64,000 nucleotides of DNA from contig PUQB01000335.1 of assembly GCA_003024785.1 (NCBI GenBank), positions 173,480 to 237,479 on the forward strand, in the 5' to 3' direction. Numbering within the stretch: the first letter of the stretch is position 1; the number at the start of each line of letters is the position of its first letter. The notes under the pieces are model-generated. The model did not search any database and was not told the origin of the DNA. It was given only the letters and a program-made list of their open reading frames with translations. This DNA comes from Selaginella tamariscina (taxonomy: Eukaryota > Streptophyta > Lycopodiopsida > Selaginellales > Selaginellaceae). Positions 1-12,729 of the stretch are shown here, piece by piece. The translations under genes were made by a program, and so were the position numbers.

Positions 1-752
1 TTTAAATAAAGTACAACTTGAAACCTTAGTTAATTATAAGCGCGCACTTTGTGTTCAAATTAGCTAACTCAACTAACTTGATTATGAAGTTATCTCATGT
101 GGGATCATAAAAATGAGATAGAATAATAGATTTTGGCAGTAGATAGATTTAATGTTGCATCCCCAACAATGCAGCTTTTTGGTAGATGGCATGATCTACT
201 AGAAAGAGTAATGTTGGAAATATACATTTACATTTTTCAATTTACTGAGTAATGAAGGACTTGCATAGTGAAGGTGTTCAACGCACACTTGTGCATTTTC
301 ATTGTTAACTCTTTAATCTTGAAATTTGTAATGTTGTTTATAAGCTCTTGAACAAGGGTATTCCTTGATTAAGAAGAGCATGATTTGGGATTCTCCACTT
401 TGTTTAATGACTAAGTAAGAAAACTTGCTAAGTTTAATAACTTATGTTGAAACTATTAATGAATTAGTAACAATCGGATTTTCATTGGAGGTTTAAGTGC
501 ATCATGTGTACCTCCTCAGAGAGTCAATATTCAGTGAGAATTGGTATTAGAGGGGTCCCGGGTTCAATTCACACAAGGTATGAACTTTGAGTAAAGTTCA
601 CGCCATTAACATTTGTGCACTTGTCCTTGCCTAATTAAACCCTTGTTCATATGTGTACAGCCAAGCGGCTCTGGGATCGCCTCTGACCTGATTGACATGT
701 GATGCGAGTACAACCAAGCAGTCACACAATATGTGGGGATCGCCTCTAAGCT
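1..752 (+). mobile_element. Internal fragment of a non-autonomous LTR retroelement
   Basis: This stretch matches, in reverse complement, scattered blocks of the retroelement interior at 37738-41278: bases 1-120 match about 40375-40475, 480-540 match about 39960-40030, and 640-700 match about 38400-38470. It has no long reading frame. It stops at about 752, where sequence of gene A of unit 1 begins, so the junction truncates that gene. I see no LTR end here. The orientation is inferred from the full copy, which lies on the minus strand. Confidence 0.6.
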
Positions 753-2164
753 AGGCACTTTGGTGTTGCAACAAGCCTTTGAAATGCTGATCTTTAAATG
801 ATCCATCTTATCATGGATCAAGCACAGGTATTCTAATGGACATGAGACAAAAAGCATGCGATGTGCATAGTACTACGAATAGCAAGTTTGTTGTGCAATC
901 ATGTGAGCCTCCATCTTCTTTTGAATGGCAATGATCTCCACCAAGGTTTTTGCACAAGCCTCTGCAGCCTTCAATGATGTACAAATGTCACACTTGGAAA
1001 AGCTAAAGTGTTTTGCAATCTTCACATCTTTAAAATGAGGTACCAATGCAGATTGCTTGAAGCCCCATCAAATTGAGGCACTTGTTCACATGTTCACACA
1101 GCTTCAATTGAGTGTAGATTGAAGGCAAAACCTTGAGATTTTCCCTGACCCCTGCATTTGTGGTTCAGCATTTGTGAGGCATCCTGTATGCATTTGCTTC
1201 CACAAAAGCCTTGAGTATCTCTATGGCTACCATAATGTGAGAGCGGGTTTTGACCAGGTAAGTGTTCATATGTACTGAGGTTCGTGCTCCATCTAGCCAC
1301 TCATCTAGAACATGGTCTTTGGGATCCCGTATATAGTGTACCAAGCTTTGAAAGATGGCCACCTTATTAAATACCATAGATGTACTCTAATAACCTATGT
1401 CCAAGGCCATTCATCAATACACCCAGTTAGTGCAACATATACAAACTCATGCCTTTGCTTTTGGGTGAGCATACAAAAGACATGTATACATTGGGTAATT
1501 TCATTTTATGACACACTTCTTCTTACAGCAATCAATTGTGAAAATGCTAGTAACACTTGCTGAAGATGTAGGATCCATCTTGACCCTCTTGCCGAAACTT
1601 GTAGGGGAAGATCTACAACCCCATGAATCATCTTTTTCTCACTATAGGTCCAATGTAAGGAACCTCTTCAAATATGGGTTATCCTTCTGGGTTTAGGGTA
1701 TTGAAATTCAACCCATAATATGTTGAACCATCTTGCCATCTTAATTCAGATGTTCGCCATCTTATAAGGGATCCAAGATGCAATGTGCCATTAAGTAAAA
1801 CCTTTATCACAACTACACCCACAAAGTAGGCCCCTAGTTTCTCTTCTGATATGGCTTCCATTGGATTTATAACTATGATGATGCCTCTTCCAACCTCGAT
1901 CTCATGAAGAAAGAGAATCACCTCATCCATCATAGCAGGCAAGCCATCATCTGGTGAACTCATACTACTATTTGTTTGTGACTCTGCATATTCTGTGTCA
2001 GCCTTGACTTTCCATATTCCACAATATAAAAGAACCCTCTTCAAATTCCATTCCTGAACCTCAACATGCTTGCAAATGGTGTTCACCATACGTACACACA
2101 AGATCCTGGGCAATACTGTAACATGATGCATTATCATCTTGAACTTCCATAGTTTCAGTGCCAA
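753..2164 (-). pseudogene. Gene A of unit 1: DUF7869-type protein, 5' part only, broken
   Basis: Read on the minus strand, this is the N-terminal half of the protein seen more fully at 55117-58206. Recognisable parts are the leader, the segment ending EEVP-like, the helix region containing TQKQRHEF in other copies, and the CLIHDKMDH motif near 810. Several frameshifts and stops break the frame, and the Cys cluster is damaged. The gene ends abruptly at about 753 against retroelement DNA, so the part with the MDN..GEN and GHTHED motifs is missing. Upstream, at about 2180, it joins the AT-rich leader directly, and the palindrome array found there in units 2-4 is absent. It is a decayed copy. Confidence 0.75.
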
Positions 2165-2174
2165 CTATCATGTT

Positions 2175-2700
2175 GTTCCGACTGAATCTTTATAAGTATT
2201 TCTAAATTTGTTTATAATACTTACTTGTAAACAGCAATGAAGGCGCCGTGCTTTCTTATAAACAATAGCACGCAATTTAATGTTACTCATGAGATAATCA
2301 TTATTAAGAAAAAAGAAGATTTGAAGAGTGAAAATTACAAAAATGAAAAAACCCTACCGGAGAAAGAATCATATCTGAATTTGAATGGGAAATTAAATGC
2401 ATTTTCAAATTTACATGTCAAACCGACAATACTTATGTCAAAATTTCAAAAAATTTGAAAAGAAAAAAAAAATAAATTTAAGATGAGTTGACACAAATAA
2501 CTAACACTCTAATATATATACTCTCTAATTCTAATGATTTTTATAAATTGTATTTAATGTGATTTAAGTGATTCAAGCTGTTTAATATTACGAAATTTTA
2601 ATTATTCTACATTTATATTCTAGTATATATTTATTAAGTATATATTATAAATATATACTTATACAATAAATAAATTGATATATTATTATGTATCATTTAA
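2175..2700. other. Conserved leader block of the unit, no gene
   Basis: A block containing GAAGGCGCCGTGCTTTC and a purine-rich stretch, conserved at 17590-17890 and 59350-59640. No coding frame is shared between copies. Its place between gene A and the AT-rich block suggests a structural or transcribed non-coding part of the unit. Confidence 0.5.
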
Positions 2701-4640
2701 AATATATTCATAGTGTGTTTATTAATATTAATGTTAAACCTTATTATCAATATTAAATTAATATATATATTAAAACTATATATGACTATATATTAGATAA
2801 AATGATATTTTATTATGTATATTTAAAATATGTTCATAGTGTGTATATTAATGTTTTTTCTTAATTATTCGAGTAATTAATCTACATTTCTTTATATTAA
2901 TGGGATATTCTTTATTATTTTCTTATTATTCCAAGAATATTCCAATATTAAACATGATTTTCATAATTAAATTAGTTAATTATTCTACATTTGTATATAT
3001 TAATGGGATTTTCTCAATTAATTTCTTATTATTTCAAGAATATTTTAATGTTAAACCTTATTATCAATATTAAATTAATATATTATTAACTATAATATAT
3101 ATATTAGATAAAATATTATTATGTATAATTTAAAATATGTTTATAGTGTGTATATTAATATCATTTCTTAATTATTCGAGTAATTAATCTACATTTCTTT
3201 ATATTAATGGGATATTCTTTATTATTTTCTTATTATTTTCAAATTTCCAATATTAAACATGATTTTCATAATTAAATTAGTTAATTATTTCAGTAATTAT
3301 TCTACATTTGTATATTATCAATATTAAATTAATATATTATTAAAACTATATATGACTATATATTAGATAAAATATATTATTATGTAAATTTAAAATATGT
3401 TTATAGTGTGTATATTAATATCATTTTCTTAATTATTCGAGTAATTAATCTACATTTCTTTTATTAATGGGATATTCTTTATTATTTTCTTATTATTAAG
3501 AATATTTCAATATTAAACAATGATTTCATAATTAAATTATTAATTATTCTACATTTGTATATAATGGGATTCTCAATTAATTTCTTATTATTTCAAGAAT
3601 TTTAATGTTAAACCTTATTATCAATTAAATATATATTATTAAACTATATATGACTATATATTAGATAAAATGATATATTATTATGTATAATTAAAATATG
3701 TTATAGTGTGTATATTAATATCATTTTCTTAATTATTCGAGTAATTATCTACATTTCTTTAATTAATGGGATATTCTTTTATTATTTTCTTATTATTTCA
3801 AGAATATTCCAATATTAAACATGATTTTCATAATTAAATTAGTTAATTATTTCAGTAATTATTCTACATTTGTATATTATCAATATTAAATTAATATATA
3901 TTATTAAAACTATATAGACTATATATTAGATAAAATGGTATATTATTATGTATAATTTAAAATATGTTTATAGTGTGTATATTAATATCATTTTCTTAAT
4001 TATTCGAGTAATTAATCTACATTTCTTTATATTAATGAGATATTCTTTATTATTTTCTTATTATTAGAATATTTCAATATTAAAAATGATTTTCATAATT
4101 AAATTAATTAATATTGCAGTAATTATTCTACATTTGTATATATTAATGGGATTTTTAATTAATTTCTTACTATTTCAAGAAAATTCTAATGTTAAACCTT
4201 ATTATCAATATATATTATTAAAACTATATATGACTATATATTAGATAAAATGGTATATTATTATGTATAATTTAAAATATGTTTATAGTGTGTATATTAA
4301 TATCATTTTCTTAATTATTCGAGTAATTAATCTACATTTCTTTTTATTAATGAGATATTCTTTATATTTTTCTTATTATTAGAATATTCAATATTAAAAA
4401 TGATTTTCATAATTAAATTAATTAATTATTGCAGTAATTATTCTACATTTGTATATATTAATGGGATTTTTAATTAATTTCTTACTATTTCAAGAAAATT
4501 CTAATGTTAAACCTTATTATCAATATTAAATTAATATATATTATTAAAACTATATATGACTATATATTAGATAAAATGGTATATTATTATGTATAATTTA
4601 AAATATGTTCATATTGTGTATATTAATATCACTTTAATTC
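2700..4640. repeat. Tandem array of an AT-rich repeat of about 300 bp
   Basis: About six head-to-tail, imperfect copies share landmarks such as TTAATGGGATATTCTTTATT, ATAGTGTGTATATTAATATC and TTATTCGAGTAATTAATC. Units 2 and 4 have roughly one copy at the same place (18170-18400 and 59890-60240), so the block expanded in unit 1. No gene is visible. Confidence 0.85.
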
Positions 4641-5600
4641 AATGTTTTTTTGCACACATATATAACACAATAAAAAATTTATATATACATGTGCACACGC
4701 ATTAGAAGCACTTACAAAGACACATATGCACACACATGCACAAGCCAATGAGTATATCACGATATAAATAAAGCATTTACCTTTATATTACGATTTAGAG
4801 TTTAAATCCCAAACTAAACATTTATAATTACACACACTCTACACTGGAACTTACATATGTTTAGTGTTAGAGTAAATTTACATTAAATAATTAGAAAAAT
4901 GTGCATGGATTTAGTTTATATTAGTATAAAGATTTTATACTAATATATATATTATGTGCTATGATTGCTTTCAAATGTATTTTAATATCATTAGGTAGAA
5001 TTCAAATATATATATACAATTTTAAAAAATGAGCAAATTATAATTTGCATTTTAAAAAATGAAGTTTTTAAAATTAATTAACAAATTATTATCTACTTGA
5101 TTATCAACAATTCTTTATGCATGTTTTCTATAGACCTTTTATATAAATATTAAAATTTAATAATAAAATATTTACATTGGGTTTAAACCATAAACTAAAC
5201 TAGAGAGATATGTTGTTTCTTTATCAAAAACATCATGTTCAACGCATGTATGATCCATATGTACTCAGTCTGTGTGTATGTAACACATTGAATTTACACA
5301 TGTAATATGTATGTATGTCTGTGTGTATACACATGTGTATGTATATATGTGTACTAATATATGCAATGTGTATGAAATTAATTTTTAACACTCTCTCTCT
5401 TCTCTCATACATACACACTATGCATGATCCATAATATGTATTGACGTGACAATATTATGTACTATGTACGTATGTCTATATGTATTATATGTGTATATAT
5501 ACACAAACACACATATTTGCATGATTTATATTTTTGGGGTGTATGTGCACCCACACACGCACACAAATTTAAAATTATGATAATATAATGAAAGAATATT
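4640..5600. repeat. AT/TG-rich non-coding block of unit 1
   Basis: Alternating AT-rich and CACA/TGTG-rich sequence, including a copy of CATGCATGATCC-type minisatellite sequence near 5390-5450. It matches, in reverse, 26556-27446. I see no gene. Confidence 0.6.
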
Positions 5601-5765
5601 CATTTAGGGTCAATATATATTTTATTCTTTTTAGGATTTAGATATATTCTTAAAAGGAATATTTGATTAAGGTTAATATATATTTTATTCATTTTAGGGT
5701 TTAAGTATATTCTTAGGGTTTCAAGGCAACGAAGAAGAAAGGCGGCGGCGGCGGAGGAGTAAGAT
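5600..5765 (+). repeat. Telomere-like motifs and GGC triplet tract of unit 1
   Basis: Copies of TTTAGGGTTTAAGTATATTC spaced by about 55 bp are followed by a run of GGCGGC triplets near 5740. The same arrangement recurs at 19410-19550 and 61195-61345, and reversed at 13240-13440 and 34800-34970. It is a fixed component of the unit, not a telomere. Confidence 0.7.
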
Positions 5766-5879
5766 GTGGCGGTGGTGGAATGTGAGAGAAGCAGTGCCAT
5801 AAATTAATAAATCTCTCTCTCAGAAGGCGTGGTGGTGCAATCGAGTTTGAAGGTGCATTCACACATGTGAAATCTCTCT

Positions 5880-6227
5880 CTTTCACACACACACTCCTGT
5901 GTATATATATATGTGTGTGATAGAAAATTTATTTATTTATCTGTATTTACATATACATTTATGTGTGTGTGTCTATATAATAAAATTTATTTATCTATCT
6001 CTAGCACACACGCACACTCCTGTATATACATACACATACATATATCTGTATTTACATATATATATGTGTGTGTGTGCGTGTGTGTGTGTTTTTATCTAGA
6101 TAATTTAATTATTTATGTATCTCTCTCACACACACGCACACTCCTGTATATGTGTGTGTGTGTGTTTATCTGTATAATTTTATTTATTTATCTATCTCTC
6201 GCACACACACGCACACTCCTATACAAT

Positions 6228-6263
<36 letters not shown>

Positions 6264-6414
6264 CTATGTGTGTGTGTATCTATATAATTTTATTTATTTA
6301 TTTATCTCTGGCACACACATGCACATTCCTATATATACATATACATATATACATATATATATGTGTGTGTATTTGTATAATTTAATTTTCTTTAGCACAT
6401 ACATGATAACATAT

Positions 6415-6487
<73 letters not shown>

Positions 6488-6640
6488 TGTGTATCTGTAT
6501 AATCTTATTGATTTATCTATCTCTGACACACACATGCACACTCCTGTATATACATATACATATATATGTGTGTGTGCATCTCTCGCACATTCATGTATAT
6601 ACATATTACATATATATATGTGTGTGTGCGTGGGATTAAT
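5880..6640. repeat. Microsatellite/minisatellite block (TG, TA, CA)
   Basis: TG/CA and TA runs are arranged in a repeat of about 110 bp with the landmarks CTGTATAATTTTATTTATTT, CTATCTCTCGCACACACACG and CACTCCTGTATATACA. Frames rich in Cys-Val or Thr-His here are translations of dinucleotide repeats, not genes. Confidence 0.85.
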
Positions 6641-7240
6641 CAAAGGGCAGCGGGATTAATCCCGCCACTCTTTAGTTACAGGATTAATCTCGCCGCCCAT
6701 GAGGCTAACCAAAGACTTGCGTGAAGGGCAGTGGGATTAATCTCGCCGACCCTTCCATGCCTGGTGGGCGGGATTAATCCCGCCGACCATCTGAGGAGGC
6801 GTGGAGGTGGTGAGAGGATTAATCCCGTTCACCGAGCATGAAAGGGGTGGCTTAATCTCGCCCCACACTCATTGAGAGGATTAATCTCGCCCCACACTCA
6901 TTGAGACATAATCCTCCACCACACTCATTGAGACATAATCCTCCTACCACTTCTATCTAAGATGGAGAAGGGTGGCAGAATTACTACCGCACATCATTTC
7001 AGGGGACTGAGAAGGGTGGCGAGATTAATTCTGCCATCCCTTACATGGTGGGCGAGATTAATTCTGCCACCTTTTTGGGTCCCCTGAATGGGTGGGTCAA
7101 ATTAATCCCGCCCAGTTCTCTTTGAGACCGAGAAGGGTGGCAGGATTAATCCCACACACTCTTTCAAGGGACTGCAAAGGGTATCTCGCCCACCATTTCA
7201 GGAGGCATAAAAGGGGTGGCAAGATTAATTCTGTCACCCC
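6640..7240. repeat. Palindrome array (GGCGGGATTAATCCCGCC), degenerate copy, unit 1
   Basis: A series of imperfect copies of the 18-bp palindrome, many changed to GGCGAGATTAATCTCGCC-like, GGCAGG or CCCACC forms. It lies between the microsatellites and the leader of gene B1, the same place as the arrays at 20455-21400, 32709-33310 and 62070-63150. It is much more mutated than the A-side arrays of units 2 and 4. Confidence 0.8.
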
Positions 7241-7349
7241 TTCCATGTGAATGTATAGGTGTATTAGTATATATAAGTTGCTTATCTCATTTTATTACCT
7301 TTTATCATCTTATCATAATATTTTGAGTAAAACCACTAAACCATGTGAA

Positions 7350-7442
7350 ATTGTCCAAAGCTCACATTTGTGGTGGTTCTAAAACCAAATGTTATCAGGT
7401 TTTTGCACTATCATAAAGGTGAGTTTCAGACAATTAATCTCA
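7350..7442 (+). promoter_or_regulatory. Degenerate copy of the B1 upstream hairpin
   Basis: TTGTCCAAAGCTCACATTTG on the left is followed by a decayed partner (AAAGGTGAG...CAGACAATT) on the right. Units 2-4 keep a well-paired version here. The role is unknown. Confidence 0.5.
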
Positions 7443-7602
7443 TTCACTTCTCTTTGAGGCAAAGAAGGGTGTATCTTATATTCAGTATATTTTGTATATT
7501 TGGGTTTATACAAGTGTGTGTGCGTTTTTATATGAATTGTATTCATAATGTATTATTGCGCAGAAAGATGGTTTGATCAAACAAGGAGATTCAATCATTA
7601 GT

Positions 7603-10600
7603 ATAAAGTCGCCGTCAAATTCTAGGTAAGAATTAAAATAAAATCTATTATACTCAGATATGTGCTTGAAAAACTAATTATTTTTGTATTCAAATGTGGA
7701 ATTGAAGTGACATTAAAGACAAGAGGAGGAGATGAGATGGACATAGGGATTCTGGAATTAACTTGGCCATATTTTAAAATAAACGGAAAATGCATTGGAT
7801 CAACCATGGTTACTGTCAAACTACATCGTGTGGACAAGCAAAACAATGGAAACTAGATTTACTAGTCAAGCACTCGAAAGCAGTATGTGAACCTAGATTA
7901 GATGATGCTCGACATATGCCTTGTTCCATCCAATGTCACGTTCTCGGATCTAAAGGTCGCCAGTTACGACAAGAATCTTGGGTGGTTTTGTCAACTTGTG
8001 GATAATAATGTTCACATTTTCACTAATGATGTCGACTGTGGAGTTCTTCTTCAACTAAATGAAAGTTCATTTATGGAGGGGATTTAATTAGATGACTACT
8101 TCGAAGATCTCCATACTCATTGAGTAAGTGTATTCTCAGCAGATATTGCTTCACAATACAGAACATTCACAAGTGGAGCAATCGTCCCTCTTCTTATTAA
8201 AAAAGAGCATAGCGACATTATTATGGAGATTGAGAAGGGTGGCTCGGTCCTAGGTTCTTTTACAGATCATGTTCAATTTGTTTAGGAATCTTTAGGAGCT
8301 GGAAGAGTGTGCTAAGAATATTAGAACATCTGTAGTTGGGGCTCACTCATGTTGATTCCGATCGCAGAAGAAAATTATATGTCGTTTTGTCAGCTGCACC
8401 TGTGGCATCCCATGCTGCAATAAGCCACAAGGAAATGATGTTGAATGATCGGATTTACGAGTGTAGGGTTAAGTATTACAGTGTCAACCCAAACTTCAAT
8501 TACATGCCACTCAACCAGGAATGTGTAGCTAATGTCATGGAGAAGATGAAGGACGACAATTCTTACACCGTTCCCATACTATGAAAGAAAGAAAGACACT
8601 GAGATAGTGTGGGTGACAACACCAGAACAAATCACGAAGATTCAGACGGAGAATAAAAAATCAATTAGGTACTACTTATTAGTGGCAAGCACACGATAAC
8701 GGTAGCCCAACGACTTCTCAATGAAATAATAAAAGAACGATGGCAATAACACTTTTCGAGCATACCCATGAGAAACTGACAAAAAGATTAACGTTTTTAG
8801 CTAAGCCGAATCTCACAACTGAGTAATACCATAAGCTATCACAGAATGGGATGCTGCCGACACCAACCACTACAACAGCAAAATATGGTAGAAATTCAAA
8901 CACACGTAATCTATGTGGAAAAATCTTGGGCGACCACAAAGAGCTACTGTAGGGAGAGAACATGTGTGGACTATTGGGTAAGTAAATTGTCTTGGTGAGA
9001 TTTATCTCGCCAGTATATTAATTTGTTTCTTTATTTTTACAGAGAGCTGAAGAATTGTAGCAGTTGATTTTGCCCAGGTGGGTGGGAAGGAAACATCCTT
9101 TCTGATGATGTTGATTTCTTACCTAAAGGACAAAATCTTTGTCAAATGGGTGGGGATTATGGAATTGTTTGCAAAAGGAACACTAAAGAAGAAGCAGAGA
9201 AGTAAAGGGGAGCCCTCGGAGAAGTCTCTACAAAGAAACCTAATAAGACAGCAAAGGCTAAGTCTATTCAATTACAAAGGATGTAGACAACGATTTCAAG
9301 CTCATATGGTTGAAGCCTTTAAACAGAATAACGATGGGAAGATGGATGTCTTAGCGATTTGGTGATTGATGGCAAACTACAGATTAACAACAACAACCCC
9401 ACCTCTCCTTTTCATGTCAAGGCAATGGAGTGAAACGGTCAGGCACTTTAAGGAGTGGTTGGGAATACACTATCATAAACTGGGTTGGACTCGGCTTCAA
9501 CATACGAAGAGGTCAGCAAATATTTGCATGTGACAAACGATGATATGCTTGTCCAATGAGTAAACTAATCAAAAGATTTGGGCAAGAATCTATTGCACGC
9601 CAACACCAAAAGGAGAACATTGTGATGACGCCTTCTCTTATGGCAGTCCTGTTGCAGCGGAGAACCGAGTTGAACCTTATAAAGGAGGATGCTATGAATC
9701 ACGACAAGCCCTACAGATGTTTGTTGTCAGATTCGAGACTTTATGGGGTAACATCACTGCTTGCAAGAAACTATTCAAATGTTTGTGATGGATCGATAGG
9801 TGTTAAGAAATCCTTCACCAGATAGGGCACTAAAGGATTTGGTGGAGAAACTTAGCCATGCAAGCATGTATAGAGAAGGTATTTATTATTGAATTCATGC
9901 TTGCGCTCTTGACTGATATCTACGTTTTTCAGGTATTTATTTCTTATTCTTGCTCATGTCACCGATACTTTTGCCTTTGTCTTTGCCAAGAAGAATAGAC
10001 ATCATTGGACAGGATTTTATATGAATGATGATGATCCCAAGTGCATTGATATGGTTGTTCACTTAGTTATTAGGAATGCGCCAAATAATTTCAAACTTCC
10101 AAATGACTGGCTAGGCATCTGTTTACACTCCAACGAGCCTGAACCTCCATATAACTAATAACTGAGAGGGACGTATTTGGCAATGCAAACATTACAAGTC
10201 AAGCTACATGGAGCATCATTGACTTGATCAGGGGTCCTCACAGTGATGTATGGGTTTTTTACTAATGCACTAGGGGATCCTGTTGAAGGAGTGTTACCTT
10301 CAGGATACATGTGTGTTTGCTGTTGAAAAGGATAAGACCATGGTTGAGGACTTGAACAAGTGGATAGAGAGGTTCTTAACTCATACAAGAGTATTTCGGA
10401 AAGTTCCCTCTTGAGAAGTGCGATAGCTTGATGAGGAATTTGTTCAATGTCGGACTCTGAGGATGATCTTCAATCAGATATTAGACCAGAAGTTATCTCA
10501 AGGAGTACAGAACATTCACATACTCCATTCACCATGGAAACATCAACAGAAGAACGGAAGATCATGAACGATTTCTAAGCGGCTTAAACCTTCTTCGCCT

Positions 10601-10672
10601 CACTCAGAAGGTAATAGCGAAGAAGAATTGTTAATGAATTGTTAAAGTGACGAATAGTTGTAAATGAGTGTA
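7603..10672 (+). pseudogene. Gene B1 of unit 1: ParB-like/DNA-methyltransferase-like protein, broken
   Basis: This is a decayed copy of the gene described at 21735-24851. The start codon is ATA instead of ATG (7603-7605). The first intron (GTAAG... to ...TTCAG before 7690) is still recognisable. Frameshifts and stops occur throughout, for example near 8085. Pieces that can still be read include YMPLNQECVANVMEKMKDD (ParB-like N part, about 8510), AFAKK..HWTGFYMNDDDPKC (about 9985-10040) and the region before the C-terminal acidic tail. B2 follows in the same direction. It cannot encode a full protein. Confidence 0.7.
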
Positions 10673-10914
10673 ACATAAGGCATTTTTGTATATTTCATTT
10701 ATATTTGTACAGAAAATAAATTCTCAAGGATTAAAGAAGCTTTTAGTTTAAACATAGGTCACACATTAACAAGGTAAATAATATACCTTAATAATTATAA
10801 GGCCAGCTAACTATCATTTTGCAGATGTAATGAAACAGTTCAAAACATGAATTTTCAGCATTGACATGAGATAAGAGAGGGGTTTGACAAAAATTTCTTG
10901 TGCCACATGTCAAA

Positions 10915-11267
10915 ATGACAAAGTTCATGCAAGAAATGGATAATAATGCAGCTCAAAACATCCTTACCATGTGACCACTTCAGTTTTTGCATCACCATTT
11001 CTATTGTTTTTAATTCTTAAATAATGAAGAACGCACATATCTTAGTGGTAGACGACTCTCCTCAAAAGGCTATGCTCAACAAAAACATTGCTTGTATCCA
11101 TCTAATCACTTTCGACTCATATTCTAATATTAATACCATGGATGAGCTAGTGAACTACTTGGATACATGTTTCAAAAGAAGAATCTCGAAACTTTTGTGA
11201 GCAATATCCACTATATCAAACATTTCTGATGCTTTTCTTTCTCATGATTTTGAATTTTATAAATTGA
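10915..11267 (+). pseudogene. Gene B2 of unit 1: FCP1/HAD-like phosphatase, internally deleted
   Basis: The start region (MTKFMQEMDNNAAQNI-like) is followed by a direct jump near 11020 to the C-terminal part with ILVVDDS and the tail ending in FLMILNFIN-like residues. About 0.6 kb present in units 2 and 3 is missing, including the DVNGV catalytic motif, so this copy cannot be active. The match is to the FCP1 homology domain gene at 25098-26021. Confidence 0.7.
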
Positions 11268-11304
11268 AGGAGCAACCGGCGCTCTACAATATTATTTTAT
11301 CATA

Positions 11305-12729
11305 TGGACACTTTTCACTTCCACATTGGTCTAATGACTCTAATTTCACTATTGGGTCGTTGGCCTTGTGTTTTAGAAACCTTGAAGCCCACTCACAAAC
11401 AAGTCCTATGAGTGATCTCAAAGTGAAGAAATAACACCTTTACATAATGCTCTCATGAACACGTTTGCACTTGAGGCTACTTGAGAATATGAGAGGCATT
11501 GTCAATAGCCTGCCCAAAAATAAATAGCCATGTTGAGAGTTCTGGTTCAATGGAGGATAATTGTGCAAGCAAGAACAAAAATAAATAAATCATTTTACTT
11601 AAGGGTTTCTCAAGCTCATACTTACTTTTATTTTCTAGATATGTACAAGCATACTTGTCAATGCTTGTTGCCAAAGGTGTGTTTGAGACAAAATCACACT
11701 CAGTTTCCTTATGGTTGGTCACACTCATGAAGATATTGATGCGTTCTTCAGCAAGGTCTCCAACTTTAATAAAAAGAAACAAGTGCACTTACCTTACCGC
11801 ATATGATGAATCTTTTTTGAAAATTGCATCTCCAAAAAAGTTGTCTTTGCTTGTGACTAAGGTGCCAGACTTCAAAAAGTTTCTTAAGGAGTACATAAAA
11901 GAGGGTCACCTTGTGCGTTACAATTCTTTTCTCCATAAGAGATGGTATACCTATTATGCAGTATAAGTTACATCCATCAGAGCAAGATTGGTTATCAAAA
12001 GAGGCTCTTCAAAAGTGGAGAGGATGGAAAGCCACTTCTCCCATAAGGACAACCAAACCTTATTCTATTGGGTGCCTAGCTCAAGGAACAAGAGCTTATT
12101 ATTGATGGCATCAAAAATATGTGGCATGAGTTCAAAAATCAATGCCAAAGAATTCTGATAAGGCAACTAGTTACTCAGAACTATATAAGCATGTAATCAA
12201 CTATTTGGGAGATTATTGTTCAAGAGTTATAAGGGCCTACTATCACAAGTACATAATTACAACACACTTTTTGGCCTAAACAAGGTGGCAAGAGGAGATT
12301 GAAATGACATCAATAAGCACAAACGACATAGAAGCCAGTAGTGATGTGGAAGTGCAAACCCCACACTTTGTTGGACAAAGGAACCTAAAGCATACTTTGA
12401 TTGCTGCAAGATCTTCAAAAACTAATGATGGTCCTCATCTCCATATGTGTCATATAATCAGCCTATTTGGATGGATCAAATTATCGACACACCTGAAGTA
12501 ATCACAAAAATAATATAGTTAAGGTTGCATGGTTCAAACCACAAAAAAAGGTGACATGAGAAGGAGATCGAAAGATATAATGGATGCCTAAAGAAAATGG
12601 TCTCCCAATAAAAAAAACCCAGCATGTTTTATAAATGTTAAATCCATTCGTTATGGGTGGATGTCAAGAAGCATTGATAAAGTTACGATTAACAAAACTG
12701 CAAAAGAATGTATATTTTTTGAAGCTTAA
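11305..12729 (+). pseudogene. Gene A, 3' part, fused behind B2 of unit 1
   Basis: The sequence switches from the end of B2 to the middle of gene A at about 11305-11312 (CATATGGACACTTTTCACTT). It then continues through the IGSLALCFRNLEAHS segment, the A intron, the GHTHEDIDAFF region and the C-terminal part (QPIWMDQ, about 12465). The A intron donor, GTAAAT in other copies, is ATAAAT here (about 11580), and many frameshifts are present. The strand is opposite to gene A at the left side of unit 1. The joint is most simply a deletion or recombination between two units. Confidence 0.75.

Noticed and set aside
548..575. tRNA-like T-arm (GGTCCCGGGTTCAATTC)
   Set aside because: Only a B-box-like word. 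The stem does not close and no D-arm or anticodon arm lies upstream at the right distance.
5899..6659. Cys/Val- and Thr/His-rich reading frames (also 19681-20588, 33343-34676, 61422-62009)
   Set aside because: Translations of TG/CA and TA microsatellites, with no codon preference and open in several frames at once.
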